DNA of 64,000 nt from Caenorhabditis remanei (Eukaryota; Nematoda; Chromadorea; Rhabditida; Rhabditidae): the NCBI RefSeq assembly GCF_010183535.1, contig NC_071329.1, positions 2,170,001 through 2,234,000 of the forward strand, written 5' to 3'. The translations under genes were made by a program, and so were the position numbers. The notes under the pieces are model-generated. The model searched no databases and was not told the DNA's origin. It saw only the letters and a list, made by a program, of their open reading frames with translations. The first letter of the stretch is position 1, and every line of letters starts with the position of its first letter. Shown one piece after another: positions 1 to 9,981 of this stretch.

Positions 1-146
1 CCAGACCGCCCATTTTTTAGTTTTTTGTCTTTTAGAGTTGGGTTTCCTCATTTTATTGACTTTTAAAGCCGTTTTTCGACCAATTTTTGCCTTCCCTTTG
101 ACTTCATCCCCTTTAACTCTGCAACTCTTTAAATTTTCCAGAACCA

Positions 147-521
147 ATGTCAACAGTTGTGAAGCGATCAGTCGGGCGGCCCCGCAAACATCCCATCCAA
201 TCCCCCGAGTCACCGGAAGTCTCCGCCCACAATTCTCCAGAAGTCACCATCGTCGAATCGTCCCGCACACCACCGTCACGTAAACTTCTGAAACCGAGAA
301 TCGCGCGGGACGCCACGACGAGACGTGTCAAAAGGAATATGGACCTTCGTGACAAGAACAATCGAATCAAGTTCCGGTCGAGTTTGTTGAGTAAGAAGGA
401 CAGAGCATGGAGGGATTCGTCGTGGGAGACTGATGATGAGCACGAGGGGGCGGAGTCTACGGAGAAAGAGGAGGAGAGCAAGGAAAACGAGCCGACGCAA
501 GAGGAGAAGATTAGAGGATAA
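147..521 (+). CDS. Small AT-hook protein; intronless short copy of the chromodomain gene at 2225-5469
   Basis: Single-exon ORF of 124 aa. The start at 147 lies 6 bases after a TTTTCCAG acceptor, which fits a trans-spliced mRNA. Residues 8-14 hold an AT-hook-type GRPRK motif. A basic middle is followed by a conserved core (about residues 50-93, with VKRNMDLRDKNNRIKF and SSLLSKKDRAWRDSSW) and an acidic Glu-rich tail. The N-terminus (MSTVVKRSVGRPRKH) matches exon 1 and the core matches exon 4 of the minus-strand gene at 2225-5469, the core being almost identical in DNA over about 110 bp. The chromodomain exon is absent. Inference: a recent internally shortened duplicate, probably nuclear and DNA-binding. 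It could be a functional gene or a young retro-like copy; the open frame argues for function. Confidence 0.7.
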   Translation: MSTVVKRSVGRPRKHPIQSPESPEVSAHNSPEVTIVESSRTPPSRKLLKPRIARDATTRRVKRNMDLRDKNNRIKFRSSLLSKKDRAWRDSSWETDDEHEGAESTEKEEESKENEPTQEEKIRG

Positions 522-680
522 GTATATGCATTATTTGATAGTGGTCTATAAATTTTGTGATGTTTTAAGTTTCAAGTTTTATTAGCTGCTGATGGGTAGA
601 GTAATCAAGACAAATTATTAAAATGTTACAGAAATTATCATTTAATGATACTGATTGACAGATTTACAAGAATATTTAAT
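522..680. other. Short intergenic spacer between convergent genes
   Basis: AT-rich spacer between the stop codons of the + strand AT-hook gene and the - strand zinc-finger gene. It should hold both 3' UTRs. Nothing else is recognised. Confidence 0.5.
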
Positions 681-1332
681 TCACTTGGACGACATCTCCA
701 TTAGCTCCACAATCTTTGGCTCCGAATCCTCCATAAAACTGGTGACCTTGCTGTGGTACTCCATGTGATGGTTGTAGCTCGAGAAGTCCTTGAATCCTCT
801 GTCACACTTCTCGCACGACCACATCGATTCCTGGTTGTCCTTACTCCTCTGAGCAACAAGACGGTCACACTCGAATTTCAGTTTTTTGGACGTCTTGAGA
901 AGATCCGTGACTGTTTTGCACCTGTTGATGGTTTTGACTTGACGGAGCATTTTGTGGTGGAGACTCGTTTCTCGGAGAGCACTTTCCTTTTCCAATTGCT
1001 CAATGTACTCGGATAGTGGCTTGCTGAAACAGAAAACATTTGATGAATGTTATTGTTTGATTTATTCAAACTTACGCAACGACTCCACGACGAGCTCTCG
1101 GCTTCTGAATTCCACGTCTTCTAAGAATATTCGGAATCTTACGCGTCTTCACTGGTTTAACCGGCAACTTCCAAATACTCTTAATGAGTTCTTTGTGAAG
1201 TATCCGGATTCTCAAACTGCTATCTTTCTTTTTGCGGAGTTTTAGAAGTGTAGATTGAGCCAGTTGCAGATAATGGCTAGAATTGATTGGGGGCTCGACA
1301 AAAGTGTACTCGCGACGGGGTGATGGGGACAT
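681..1332 (-). CDS. Two-exon small basic protein with one C2H2 zinc finger
   Basis: Exons 1332-1076 and 1023-681 join in phase (intron 52 bp, GTAAG...TTTCAG) to give 199 aa. Residues about 22-60 match the helical module shared by several small proteins in this window (basic KLRKKK stretch, then LRIRILHKELIKSIW). A very basic linker (KTRKIPNILRRRG) follows. The C-terminal half has a perfect C2H2 finger, C-x2-C-x12-H-x3-H (CEKCDRGFKDF...YNHHMEYH). Inference: a nuclear nucleic-acid-binding protein. A single finger often mediates protein or weak DNA/RNA contact. No named orthologue is recognised. Confidence 0.75.
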
Positions 1333-2224
1333 GTTGAGAGAAGGTAACGGTACGAGCGATGAGGGGTGGGGGTAGACTGACTATGAGAGTATGGAGATCT
1401 ATAACGCGGACGCAACGCAACCGCAACGCAACCACAACGCGAACTCAATAAAATGTGTGATTTGATCTTCCCAGGAGCTCGTCTCCTGGGACGCGCGCAG
1501 AACTCCTTTACACGTATACACATAAAACCATAATTGGTATGGTTACGAGTAAAGGTTACGGTGGGAAAACCTGAGACAGATTTAAAAGAAATTGAAAAGC
1601 CAGAATACTAAAAGAAACGTGTCTGAACGATGATTCGATATCCCGTTGGCTGTTTTTTGAATCCTTTGTCAAAAGCACCGCTCATACCTGGTATAAGTAC
1701 CGCCCGGATTAGAACTTCTTCAACTCCACAATTTCTTGAAGATAATAAGCGTCGTGACCAGAGTTGATAGGAATTCGGATTTCCGTATTTCGGATAATAA
1801 AACGGTTTTTAATTGTGATAGTCAAATTCGGCTGGTTGAGAGCTTTCAGAAAAGTATAATCATGACGGGGTTTGAAGAAAATTGGGTCCCGACGCGGAAA
1901 CTACAGTAATCGACCCGGACTACTGTAGTTTTCGCGTCGAGACCCAATTTTTTTCAAACCATGGCATGATTATACTTTTCTGAAAGCTCTCGTTTTGCTG
2001 AATACGATTATCATACAATAAATCCCTAAAATATAGCTCGGAGCTGTATTGTCCTTCCGATATTGGATGTCTGCCTTTCCCCTTTTGGTTTCAGACTTCC
2101 GCCTTCATTTCCGAGTTCCGGATAACAACTTTCCAATATGAGACACTTGATTTCAATTTCAAGTTCATTTTATGTATATTTAAGTCAAAACAAAACAATT
2201 GTCAAAATAATAATTAATTTCTTC
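1333..2224. other. Intergenic region between minus-strand zinc-finger gene and chromodomain gene end
   Basis: Contains the likely promoter of the zinc-finger gene (a short ACGCAACGCAACC-type direct repeat near 1405-1440) and the hairpin repeat listed at 1838-1992. No coding sequence was found. Confidence 0.5.
1838..1992. repeat. Long hairpin (MITE-like) repeat
   Basis: Nearly perfect inverted repeat. The left arm begins GAGCTTTCAGAAAAGTATAA and the right arm ends with its complement, TTATACTTTTCTGAAAGCTC. The arms meet around CGACCCGGACTACTGTAG. Weaker symmetry extends outward to about 1810 and 2020. There is no coding capacity. Confidence 0.8.
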
Positions 2225-5200
2225 CTAAGCGCTCTGCTTATCATCATCCTCATCCTCCTTCTTGACCTCCTTCTCAGAAACTCCACTCAACTCCGCCCCC
2301 TCCTCATCATCATCATCTGTCTCCCACGACGAATCCCTCCATGCTCTGTCCTTCTTACTCAACAAACTCGACCGGAACTTGATTCGATTGTTCTTGTCAC
2401 GAAGGTCCATATTCCTTTTAACAGGCTTCCGCGGGTCCTGCGCGATTTTCGGCTTCAGAAGTTTCCGTTTCTCTTCTTTTTTGACAGGAGGCGGATCCTT
2501 TTTCTCCTCTGGCTCCTCCTCCTTTACCGGTGTCATCATATAGACCGTGGTGGTGGCAGGGACCTCTGGAGATGTCAAAATATCACTTGGCGGCAGGGAC
2601 ATCGCCGTCCGCACCCGAGGGATATACCGTTTCGGAGACAAACTTCTGGCTGGAGACGATCGATGGATACTGGCAAGACGGGCATCACGTTTCGAAGGCG
2701 TGGAGCTGGCGGATTTTCGGGGCGAGGAGCGAGTTGGCGGGTCGGTTAGATGCTTTTTAGGAGTCGTGAGATCTGGATTTCGGAGGGATTTTGTGGGCGA
2801 TCTGGAGAGGGAGCGACGGGTGGACGATGGACCGGCGGTGCTGAGGGTGTTCTCCTGGAATGAATAAAGAATTTTATGAAAAACCCGGAGTCCATAATAC
2901 AGAATTCGGAAATTTCCAAAATTTGAAATTTTAAGGTTCAGCAGATAGAAATTCTTGTGTCTAGAACTGGCTGAGACTCAAAATCGCGTCAAAGGCGCCC
3001 CGGATTTACAGTTTTTGAGTTTTTCGCAGATTTTTTGATAAATTTTTGTTTTTTCTATTAAAAAATTGATAAAAACCGTCCCAAAATTATCAAAAATCGG
3101 CTGAAAACCACCGAAAAGTGTATTTGACCAAAACGCGTCAAAGGCGCGCCAGACTTACACTTTTTTTGAGTTTTTGGCAATGAATTGGTCAATTTTTTGA
3201 ACTTTTTTACAAATTTCTGATTTTGTTATGAAAAATTAATAAAACCCTTCCTAAAATTATCAAAAATCGGCTGAAAACCGCCAAAAAGGGATTTTGACAA
3301 AAACGCGTCAAAGGCGCGCCAGACTTACACTTTTTAAGTTTTTGGCTCTAGTTTGGTCAATTTTTTTCAGCTTTTTTGATGAATTTCTGTTTTTTCATAA
3401 AAAAAAAGGAAAAACCGTCCCAAAATCATCAAAAATCGTATGAAAACCACCAAAACCTGCTTTAGACAAAAAAGCGTCTAAGGCGCGCCAGACTTACACT
3501 TTTTTTTTGAGTTTTTGGCAAAGATTTGTTCAACTTTTCGGATTTTTTGGTAAATCAACGATTTCTCTTATTGAAAATTGGTAAAAACCGTCTCAAAATC
3601 ATCAAAAATCGGCTGAAAACCGCCAAAAACTGCTTTTGACAAAAACGCGTCAAAGACACACCAGTTTTTGTAATGTTCTCATATAAATTAGACACAAACG
3701 TCCTAAAATTATCAAAAATTGTTTCTGAAAACCACAAAAAACGCGTCAAAGGCACGCCAGAGTTAGGATTTCAGGCAAAATTTTTAAATTTTTTTGAAAA
3801 TTGTTGAGTTTTTTTCAAAAAAATCGGATTTTTAGAATTCTTGAAAAAAAAGAAGCTATTTTCTACTAACCATCTCATCATACACCAGATTCTCGGCGGC
3901 CTGCTTGTCCTTCAGGTGCTGTTTATCTGAAAACCCATAGATTCCAATTTCATGTCATCACCACAAGTCTGCAGTTGCGCTCTAATGAGAATTCGCGTAA
4001 AACCGCCGTTATCAATAGAGCGCACTTGCGAAGTTGACATTTCAATCACTCACACTTCCTAACCGCCTTCTTATAATTCTGCTTATTCTCCTCACTCGTC
4101 AAATACGCTTTGATACTCCAATGACGGATTCCGGATGGGGCGAAACTCTCGATGGGTTCCCAGGTGGCTAGATCCAAGTGGTCCCAGCTTACTTGGAATT
4201 GGAGGATGCCTTTACGGCAGCGCACGTCGTCCACGGATTTTACCTGGAATAAGGGAGTGTACAGTAATCCATGGTACAGTAACCATAGGTTCGAGTACAG
4301 TAACCTTAGATTCAACTACAGTAACCTTAGATTCAACTACAGTAACCTTAGATTCAACTACAGTAACCTTAGATTCAACTACAGTAACCTTAGATTCAAC
4401 TACAGTAACCTTAGATTCAACTACAGTAACCTTAGATTTAAAAACAGTAATCTGTGAATCTAAAAACCGTCCCAAAAAATCCGTAAAGTTGGTCAAATCA
4501 TCTAATCACTTAAAGTCTAAAACTCTGGCGTGCCTTTGACGCGTTTTTCGGGGGTTATCAGAAACAATTTTTGATAATTTTAGGACGTTTGTGTCTAATT
4601 TATATGAGAACATTACAAAAACTGGCGCGCCTTTGACTCGTTTTTGTCAAAAGCAGTTTTCGGTGGTTTTCATCCGTTTTTTGATAATTTTCGGACGGTT
4701 TTCCCTTTTTTTTTGTAAAAAACTGAAATTCATCAAAAAAGCTGAAAAAATTGACCAAATCATAGCCAAAAACTTAAAAATTGTAAGGCTGGTGTGTCTT
4801 TGACGCGTTTTTATCAAAAATCACTTTTTGGCGGTTTTTATCCGATTTTTGATAATTTTGGGACGGCTTTTATGATTTTTTCATAAAAAAATCAGAAATT
4901 TGTAAAACAATTCAAAAAGTTGAACAAATCTTTGCCAAAACTTCAAAAAAAGTGTAAGTCTGGCGCGCCTTTGACGCGTTTTTGTCAAAAGCAGTTTTTG
5001 GTGGTTTTCATCCGATTTTTGATAATCTTTAGGACAGTTTTCACCAACTTTTTATACAAAAATTAGAAAAACCTTAAGTACAGTATCCTAGAGTTTAAGT
5101 ACAGTAACCAAGGACACACCAACCGCAGACTCAAGTACAGTAATCCAAAGTTACAGTAACCTACGACTAAATGACAGTAACCCTTGATTTTGAGAGTTTT

Positions 5201-5469
5201 TTAGAATCTTATTACAGTATCAGTTCAAATACAGTGTCCTTTGCTTCAAGTACAGTAACCTTAGATTTAAAAACAGTAACCCTAGTACGGTATCCTAACT
5301 TTTAGAGTCAAGTATGCACATCACAACACAGTAACCTACAGTAGCCCAAGAACAGTAATCTCAAACTCAAAGACTCCCTTCTTACCGTATGATCCTGACC
5401 AATTTTCGTCGGTGACTCCTTCAAATGTTTCCTTGGCCTTCCGATGGCTCGCTTGACATCTGATGACAT
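2225..5469 (-). CDS. AT-hook and chromodomain protein
   Basis: Four exons, 5469-5386, 4243-4054, 3926-3871 and 2854-2225, join in phase to 319 aa. Exon 1 encodes an AT-hook (IGRPRKH, residues 9-15). Exon 2 (residues 29-91) is a chromodomain-like fold: V-x-x-V-D-D-V-R, a basic loop, LQFQVSW, then ATWEPIESF, the diagnostic W...TWEP signature. Exon 4 is Ser/Pro/Lys-rich with SPTK/SPRK motifs, then a conserved block at about residues 240-290 (KRNMDLRDKNNRIKF...) and an acidic tail. Known for the domains: chromodomains read methylated histone tails or bind nucleic acid; AT-hooks bind the minor groove. Inference: a chromatin protein in the nucleus. The introns hold tandem and inverted repeats. Exon 2 uses donor GTGAGTG at 4053; the alternative donor 2 bases upstream would create a stop. 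Confidence 0.8.
2975..3770. repeat. Degenerate ~165-bp tandem repeat in an intron of the chromodomain gene
   Basis: About five units, each with ACGCGTCAAAGGCGCGCCAG, TTACACTTTTT, and a CGTCCCAAAATTATCAAAAA block. Unit starts lie near 2975, 3130, 3300, 3470 and 3640. The same unit appears in the opposite orientation at about 4515-5040, so the chromodomain exon is flanked by inverted arrays. Confidence 0.75.
4302..4445. repeat. 21-bp tandem repeat in an intron of the chromodomain gene
   Basis: About seven copies of the 21-mer ACAGTAACCTTAGATTCAACT. Because 21 is a multiple of three, open but meaningless repetitive frames run through it on both strands. Isolated ACAGTAACC units recur at 5095-5350. 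Confidence 0.85.
4515..5060. repeat. Inverted-orientation copies of the intron repeat unit
   Basis: Units with GGCGCGCCTTTGACGCG, CAAAAGCAGTTTTTGG and a GATTTTTGATAATTTT block are the complement of the array at 2975-3770. The arrangement could fold into a large hairpin in the pre-mRNA around the chromodomain exon. Confidence 0.7.
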
Positions 5470-5925
5470 CACTTTTCCCCCTGAAACATGAAACTTTTGG
5501 ATTTGACGGGGAGGAGAGGGCTAAGAAGAGACGGAATACATACATAGCACATACATAGTAAAATGCATTAAAGGGGAGCATAGTGCTAATGAGAAAATAT
5601 CTAAAAAGACAGGTGTACAAAGGAGACTGACAGGTTTAATAAGGTGTTGAGTTGTTCACACCGTCATACTGCATTATTTTGAGATCCCATATTTTCAATT
5701 TTGGCATGGCGTATAGATTAAACCTAGAGCTCCATTTTTGTAGTTAACAACTTTTTGGTACGGGCGGCTCCTAAGGAGATATGGGCGGTTTATGTAAAGT
5801 AGGACCAAAAAAAACACAAAAAATAAGGTTTTAAAGGTGAAAAAAGGTCCAAAAACCCATAATTTTAACCTAAATGCGACAAAAATGAGTTTTTGAGCAT
5901 CTTTGAAGAAAAGTGACCAGGTGGC

Positions 5926-5995
5926 GCAGTGCGGATTTTCGGAGCCGTGTGTCCCCGCGCGGAGGTACGCGGGTTCGAGTCCCCCAGGGTAAAAA
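5926..5995 (+). other. tRNA-like sequence (probable pseudo-tRNA or tRNA-derived repeat)
   Basis: An A-box-like TGGCGCAGTGCGG and an exact B box GGTTCGAGTCC are about 45 bases apart and followed by a T12 run, all features of a Pol III unit. The acceptor stem does not pair convincingly and the T stem has a mismatch, so I do not call a functional tRNA. Confidence 0.45.
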
Positions 5996-6110
5996 GGTTT
6001 TTTTTTTTTTGCAGACATAGAAAATGAATCTAAAGGGTATTTCTCGCAGTAAAAACTGAAGGGATTTCAAAAAATAACCCAAAAAAAAACGATTTTTGTA
6101 CAGAGGTTTA

Positions 6111-6366
6111 CTGTCGAAAAAATAAAGTTTCGACAAGGATTTTCGAAAAAAAATTTCGCGGGCTGGAACACGCAAGCGCATGAAGTTGTGGGCGGAGTTT
6201 AAACTGCAAGCGGCGCGGTTCTTAATTTGGAAAAAAACTGGAATTAGAACCGCGCCGCTCAATTAAGCTTGCAGTTCAAGCTCCGCCCACAACTTCATGC
6301 GCTTGCCTGTTCCAGCCCGCGAATTTTTTTTTGAAAATCCTTGTCGAAACTTTATTTTTTCGACAG
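6111..6366. repeat. Long-hairpin MITE with CTGTCGAAAAAATAAAG ends, flanked by TA
   Basis: Near-perfect palindrome of about 256 bp. Both ends read CTGTCGAAAAAATAAAGTTT inward and TA flanks each side. The inner arms contain TGGGCGGAG and GGCGCGGTTCT. Further copies lie at 38522-38770 and 40238-40494. The TA duplication suggests mobilisation by a Tc1/mariner-type transposase (inference). Confidence 0.85.
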
Positions 6367-7840
6367 TAGTTATACTGCTTATATGTATCCCATAATTCCA
6401 ATTTTTGCAGGGTGTATAGATTAAACCTAGAGCTTCATTTTTGTAGTTGACCACTTTTTGGTACGGGCGGCGCCTAAGGAGTTCTAGTGGAAATAAGAAA
6501 AAAGTAACATTTTTCCCACCCAGAGACGCAGAGAAAACACATAAGACGTACTGGTCAAGATGAGAAATACGAGAAAAAAAATGGAAGGGGGACACATTAT
6601 ATGCACACACACAAATACTACGTGAAGAAGACCTAATGAAGAGAAAGTGAGTGACGTGTATATCTACTGCGGTAATCTCTCCGTATGTCACAGAGAAAAT
6701 TAATTGCCTATTGTCTATAGAGAACAGAGGTAAGAAGAAAAAGAGCTGTGGGAAGAAAAAAAGCGCGGGAAAAAAATTCAAATTTTGAAAAAATAATAAT
6801 TTCAATAGAGCGACGAGGTTTAAGCATAGTTGTCAAACAAATTTTCAAATTTTTTGAAATTTTACGCGAAAAAGTCAAATTTTCGACTATCATTCAGAAT
6901 TAGAAGAAAGTCTGAAAAAGCGTCAAAAATGGTCACATTTTCGAAAAAAAAGGGTCATATTTTGAAGCCGGGCCTTCGGTCCTTGCCGAGCAGGCCCGGG
7001 CTTTGACAACTATGGGTTTAAGCGATATTTCGTTGATTCGTAGTTAATTGGTAATTACGCTAATTTTTAGTAATTAAAACTATTTTAAGTTTTGTGAAAA
7101 GTGGGCGTGGCTTGATCAAATTTGAATTGAATTTTTCAACATTTTACATTACTTTTGAAAAATGTATTTGTTTTTTTCTTAAGTACATTTCTCAAATTTC
7201 ATTGAAACCGACAAAAATCAGTCTTAAAAAGTTTTTTTTCCAAAATTTTCGCATTACTGGACAGATTTTTAAGTTTCGTAAAAAGTGGGCGTGGCTTAAC
7301 TAAATGTTAATTCTAATTTTTAAAAAATTGATAAAACTACTGCTTCTCGTGAATTTCAAAAAGTGGGCGGGGCTTGAAACCTTTAAAATAATATCGTGTT
7401 ATAAAAAATTAAACTGGCGCCAAAATTTTCCGTTTTTTTTTTTGAATTTTTGTGAAATTGTTTCTCGAAAAAGTCAAATTTTTAATTTTATTAAGAATTA
7501 GAGGAAATTCTAAAAAATCATTAAAAATATTTTACATTTTTGATGACAAATTGAAAAAATTTCAAAAAATTGACAAGTATGCCAATTAGACCTTCTCCAC
7601 ATGAAAAAAAATTGTCTTATAAAGTGGGCGTGGCTTAACTGAATTCAAATATCAAAAAATTGAGGAAAGCTTTTAATGAAATGAATTTTTCGCCACAAAA
7701 TGAGAAAAAAATGAGAAAAAAGAGAGAAATAATTTCGAAACCAAGAAACAAGACGAGATAGTGTATAGATAGAGAAGCAGAGAAATTTTTACACTGCTGC
7801 TTGGCTTGTCTCCCGGTCCCCCGGTCTCTTCTATTTTTTG

Positions 7841-7845
<5 letters not shown>

Positions 7846-7884
<39 letters not shown>
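7846..7884. repeat. (GA)n microsatellite
   Basis: About 19 uninterrupted GA dinucleotides. A similar run lies at 56520-56555. Confidence 0.9.
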
Positions 7885-7887
<3 letters not shown>

Positions 7888-8504
7888 CGGGAAAAAGAGA
7901 AATTGGAGAGATAGAAGGTCACTCGTTTTTCTTTTTCTCTAGGAGAGAGAACATTTCTTCTTTTTTCCATTTTTTATGGCTTGATGGTGAGCTTAAAAAT
8001 AGCTAATTCATAAGTTTGAAAGCGTAATTAAAAAGTGGTAATAATTGAGAAATTATAATTGGTGAAAGTGACAGCAATTAAATTTATATATAGTTAAAGG
8101 AGATTGCTGAAGTCATATGGGACATTCCGATACTATAAAAATTTCTAAAAAATTTTTTTAGTGATGACGTTAACAGCTACAGTTGAACGTCCTGAAGCTG
8201 GCCAAATCAAATAAAACGAAAATAAAAATTACTCCAAAATTTGAAACTTTGTAATGGTTCCCCAGATTCTTTAAAAATTGCCAAAATTGAGGAACATACA
8301 CAACAAACTTTGATCTTTATTTTTGTAGTTTACAATTTTCCAATAGCTTTTTCAGATTTTGAGATACGAGTCTTTGAAGACAAGAACTTGGCACTGAGGG
8401 GGTTTGTATACATATCTGATTCGGAGGGCATTACTTTTACAAAACTTCACAAACTTTTAATATCTAACTTGTTTATAATAAACCTATTCACCTAAAAGTC
8501 TTCT

Positions 8505-9069
8505 CAATAGAGCGTACATGAAACAAAAACAAGTCGATATTATTATTAATGATTTATTAGGCAAGATTAATTAATTATTACAGGTAAGGGCAATCAATAG
8601 TAATGAAAAGAGATAGTAGCATTGAAGCAGACACGTTTTATTTGAATCTTCTTTGATTCAGAATCCGAATCCACATCCTTGACAACAAATGGATTCGGTA
8701 CCAGGTGAACTTGAGTGATCGACGGCTCCTTCCATTCCGACTCATCGCGAAGACGTGGAATCTGACGACGTCGTTTTTTGGCGGCACGGATGTTGTTCTC
8801 CTTGGCGTAGTCCTCCCAGGAACCGAGCGAGTTGAAGACGTCGTCGGGAGTAGCAGTGGGGAGTAGTTGGGGAGAAACCGTAGGAGAAGGCTTAGAAGTC
8901 TCAGGATATTGAGTAATTGGAGGAGAGGATGACATGGTGGGGGACGGTACAGAGTAATAAGGAGTAATGACACAGACGGTCCCATCGGGGGTCAGGTCAA
9001 CAAAAGCGATAAAGATCTTTCTTCCCAGAGCTTTTCTTCCCAGAGCACCCTCTTACCACTGTGACTAGT
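8505..9069. repeat. Left arm of a ~560-bp inverted duplication
   Basis: Matches 9424-9981 in opposite orientation, including promoter, coding sequence and 3' end of one gene. Differences are few: single bases, a 6-base indel in the coding sequence and a 5-7-base indel near the inner edge. The outer edge begins CAATAGAGCGTACATGAAAC. Confidence 0.9.
8594..8935 (-). CDS. Small basic Ser/Pro-rich protein, left copy of an inverted gene pair
   Basis: Single exon, 113 aa, beginning MSSSPPITQYPETSKPSP. The middle has a strong basic cluster (AAKKRRRQIPRLR, about residues 52-64), likely a nuclear localisation signal. No domain is recognised. It is the twin of the + strand gene at 9557-9892, differing by a few residues and an extra Val-Asp in the KDVDSDSESKK segment. 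The promoter side (9010-9035) carries two CTCTGGGAAGAAA motifs that are mirrored in the other arm. Function unknown. Confidence 0.65.
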   Translation of the reverse strand: MSSSPPITQYPETSKPSPTVSPQLLPTATPDDVFNSLGSWEDYAKENNIRAAKKRRRQIPRLRDESEWKEPSITQVHLVPNPFVVKDVDSDSESKKIQIKRVCFNATISFHYY

Positions 9070-9394
9070 CATACCGGTTTCTGAACCCTTGACACAATTC
9101 CCTGAAGAATCCCCAAACTGATCCAAAAGTCGTCGATTTGCTGGGTTCGCTAGCTTTCAGTGGTCTTACAGCTTTCTGGGAAGACGTCTTCACCACCGGA
9201 AGCCTTGGCACAGGCCTGGATGAGTCCTGTTGCAGGCGTCTCCACAAAGACACAAAATGATTTTGATTGAGACATGCCAATCTCAAATCCTCTCGATGAA
9301 GGAGCTCTTCATGTTTAGATCTGGTCATTTCCAGTATATCAACAATATCGATTTCTTGTTTTGGTTTGAGCATAGCGTGAGCTGGGAAGGGCAT
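9065..9394 (-). CDS. Small protein of the 'LW-x-RL' helix family, inside the inverted duplication
   Basis: Single exon, 109 aa. Residues about 14-55 carry the family module: IVDILEMTRSKHEELL, a short charged linker, then LACLNQNHFVSLWRRLQ. A Pro/Lys-rich segment and a short hydrophobic C-terminus follow. The gene sits in the loop between the two arms at 8505-9069 and 9424-9981, and its stop codon touches the left arm. Closest module matches in the window are at 14097-14471, 16241-16747, 33888-34511 and 35064-35387. Biochemical function unknown; nuclear localisation is an inference from basic content. Confidence 0.65.
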   Translation of the reverse strand: MPFPAHAMLKPKQEIDIVDILEMTRSKHEELLHREDLRLACLNQNHFVSLWRRLQQDSSRPVPRLPVVKTSSQKAVRPLKASEPSKSTTFGSVWGFFRELCQGFRNRYD

Positions 9395-9423
9395 AATAGG
9401 AAGTTGAGTAGGAAATAGTGAAC

Positions 9424-9981
9424 ACTAGTGACAGTAGGTGCTCTGGGAAGAAAAGCTCTGGGAAGAAAGATATTTATCGCTCTGGTTGACCTGACCCCCC
9501 TATGGGACCGTCTGTGTCATTACTCCTTACTACTCACTCTGTACCATCTCCCCACCATGTCTTCCTCTCCTCCAATTGCTCAATATTCTGAGACTTCTAA
9601 GCCTTCTCCTACGGTTTCCCCCCAACCCCTCCCCAATGCTACTCCCGACGACGTGTTCAACTCGCTCGGTTCCTGGGGGGACTACGCCAAGGAGAACAAC
9701 ATCCCTGCCGCCAAAAAACGACGTCGTCAGATTCCACGTCTTCGCGATGAGTCGGAATGGAAGGAGCCGTTGATCACTCAAGTTCATCTAGTGCCTAATC
9801 CATTTGTTGTCAAGGATTCGGATTCAGAATCAAAGAAGATCCAGATCAAACGGGTCTGCTTCAATGCTACTATCTCTTTTCATTACTATTGATTGTCCTA
9901 ACCTGTAATAATTCATTAATCTTGCCTAATAAATCAGTAATAATAATATCGACTTGTTTTTGTTTCATGTACGCTCTATTG
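9424..9981. repeat. Right arm of the ~560-bp inverted duplication
   Basis: Complement of 8505-9069. The outer edge ends TACGCTCTATTG. Confidence 0.9.
9557..9892 (+). CDS. Small basic Ser/Pro-rich protein, right copy of an inverted gene pair
   Basis: Single exon, 111 aa, beginning MSSSPPIAQYSETSKPSP. The start at 9557 is chosen because it equals the start of the twin gene; an upstream in-frame extension to 9428 is promoter sequence in the mirror copy. Basic cluster AAKKRRRQIPRLR as in the twin. An AATAAA signal lies at 9928-9933. The doubled GCTCTGGGAAGAAA motif at about 9440-9465 is the likely promoter element. Function unknown. Confidence 0.65.
   Translation: MSSSPPIAQYSETSKPSPTVSPQPLPNATPDDVFNSLGSWGDYAKENNIPAAKKRRRQIPRLRDESEWKEPLITQVHLVPNPFVVKDSDSESKKIQIKRVCFNATISFHYY

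Larger units (their letters stand above)
5470..8504. other. Gene-poor, repeat-rich intergenic region
   Basis: No convincing gene. It holds half copies of the GTAGTTGACAAC-type hairpin (5700-5775 and 6405-6480), a tRNA-like sequence (about 5926-5995), a long hairpin (6111-6366), a (GA)n run (7846-7884) and a degenerate repeat with the phrase AAGTGGGCGTGGCTT at about 7097, 7284, 7360 and 7622. The open frames here are low-complexity. Confidence 0.6.

Noticed and set aside
4135..4539. VTLDSTT-repeat open frames on both strands
   Set aside because: Translation of a 21-bp tandem repeat inside an intron of the chromodomain gene.
5336..5620. 94-codon open frame on the minus strand
   Set aside because: It overlaps exon 1 of the chromodomain gene in another frame; the ATG at 5469 with the AT-hook is supported by the paralogue at 147.
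8241..8495. 84-codon open frame
   Set aside because: It overlaps a half copy of the TTTTTGTAGTTTACAA hairpin repeat and has no splice or start context.
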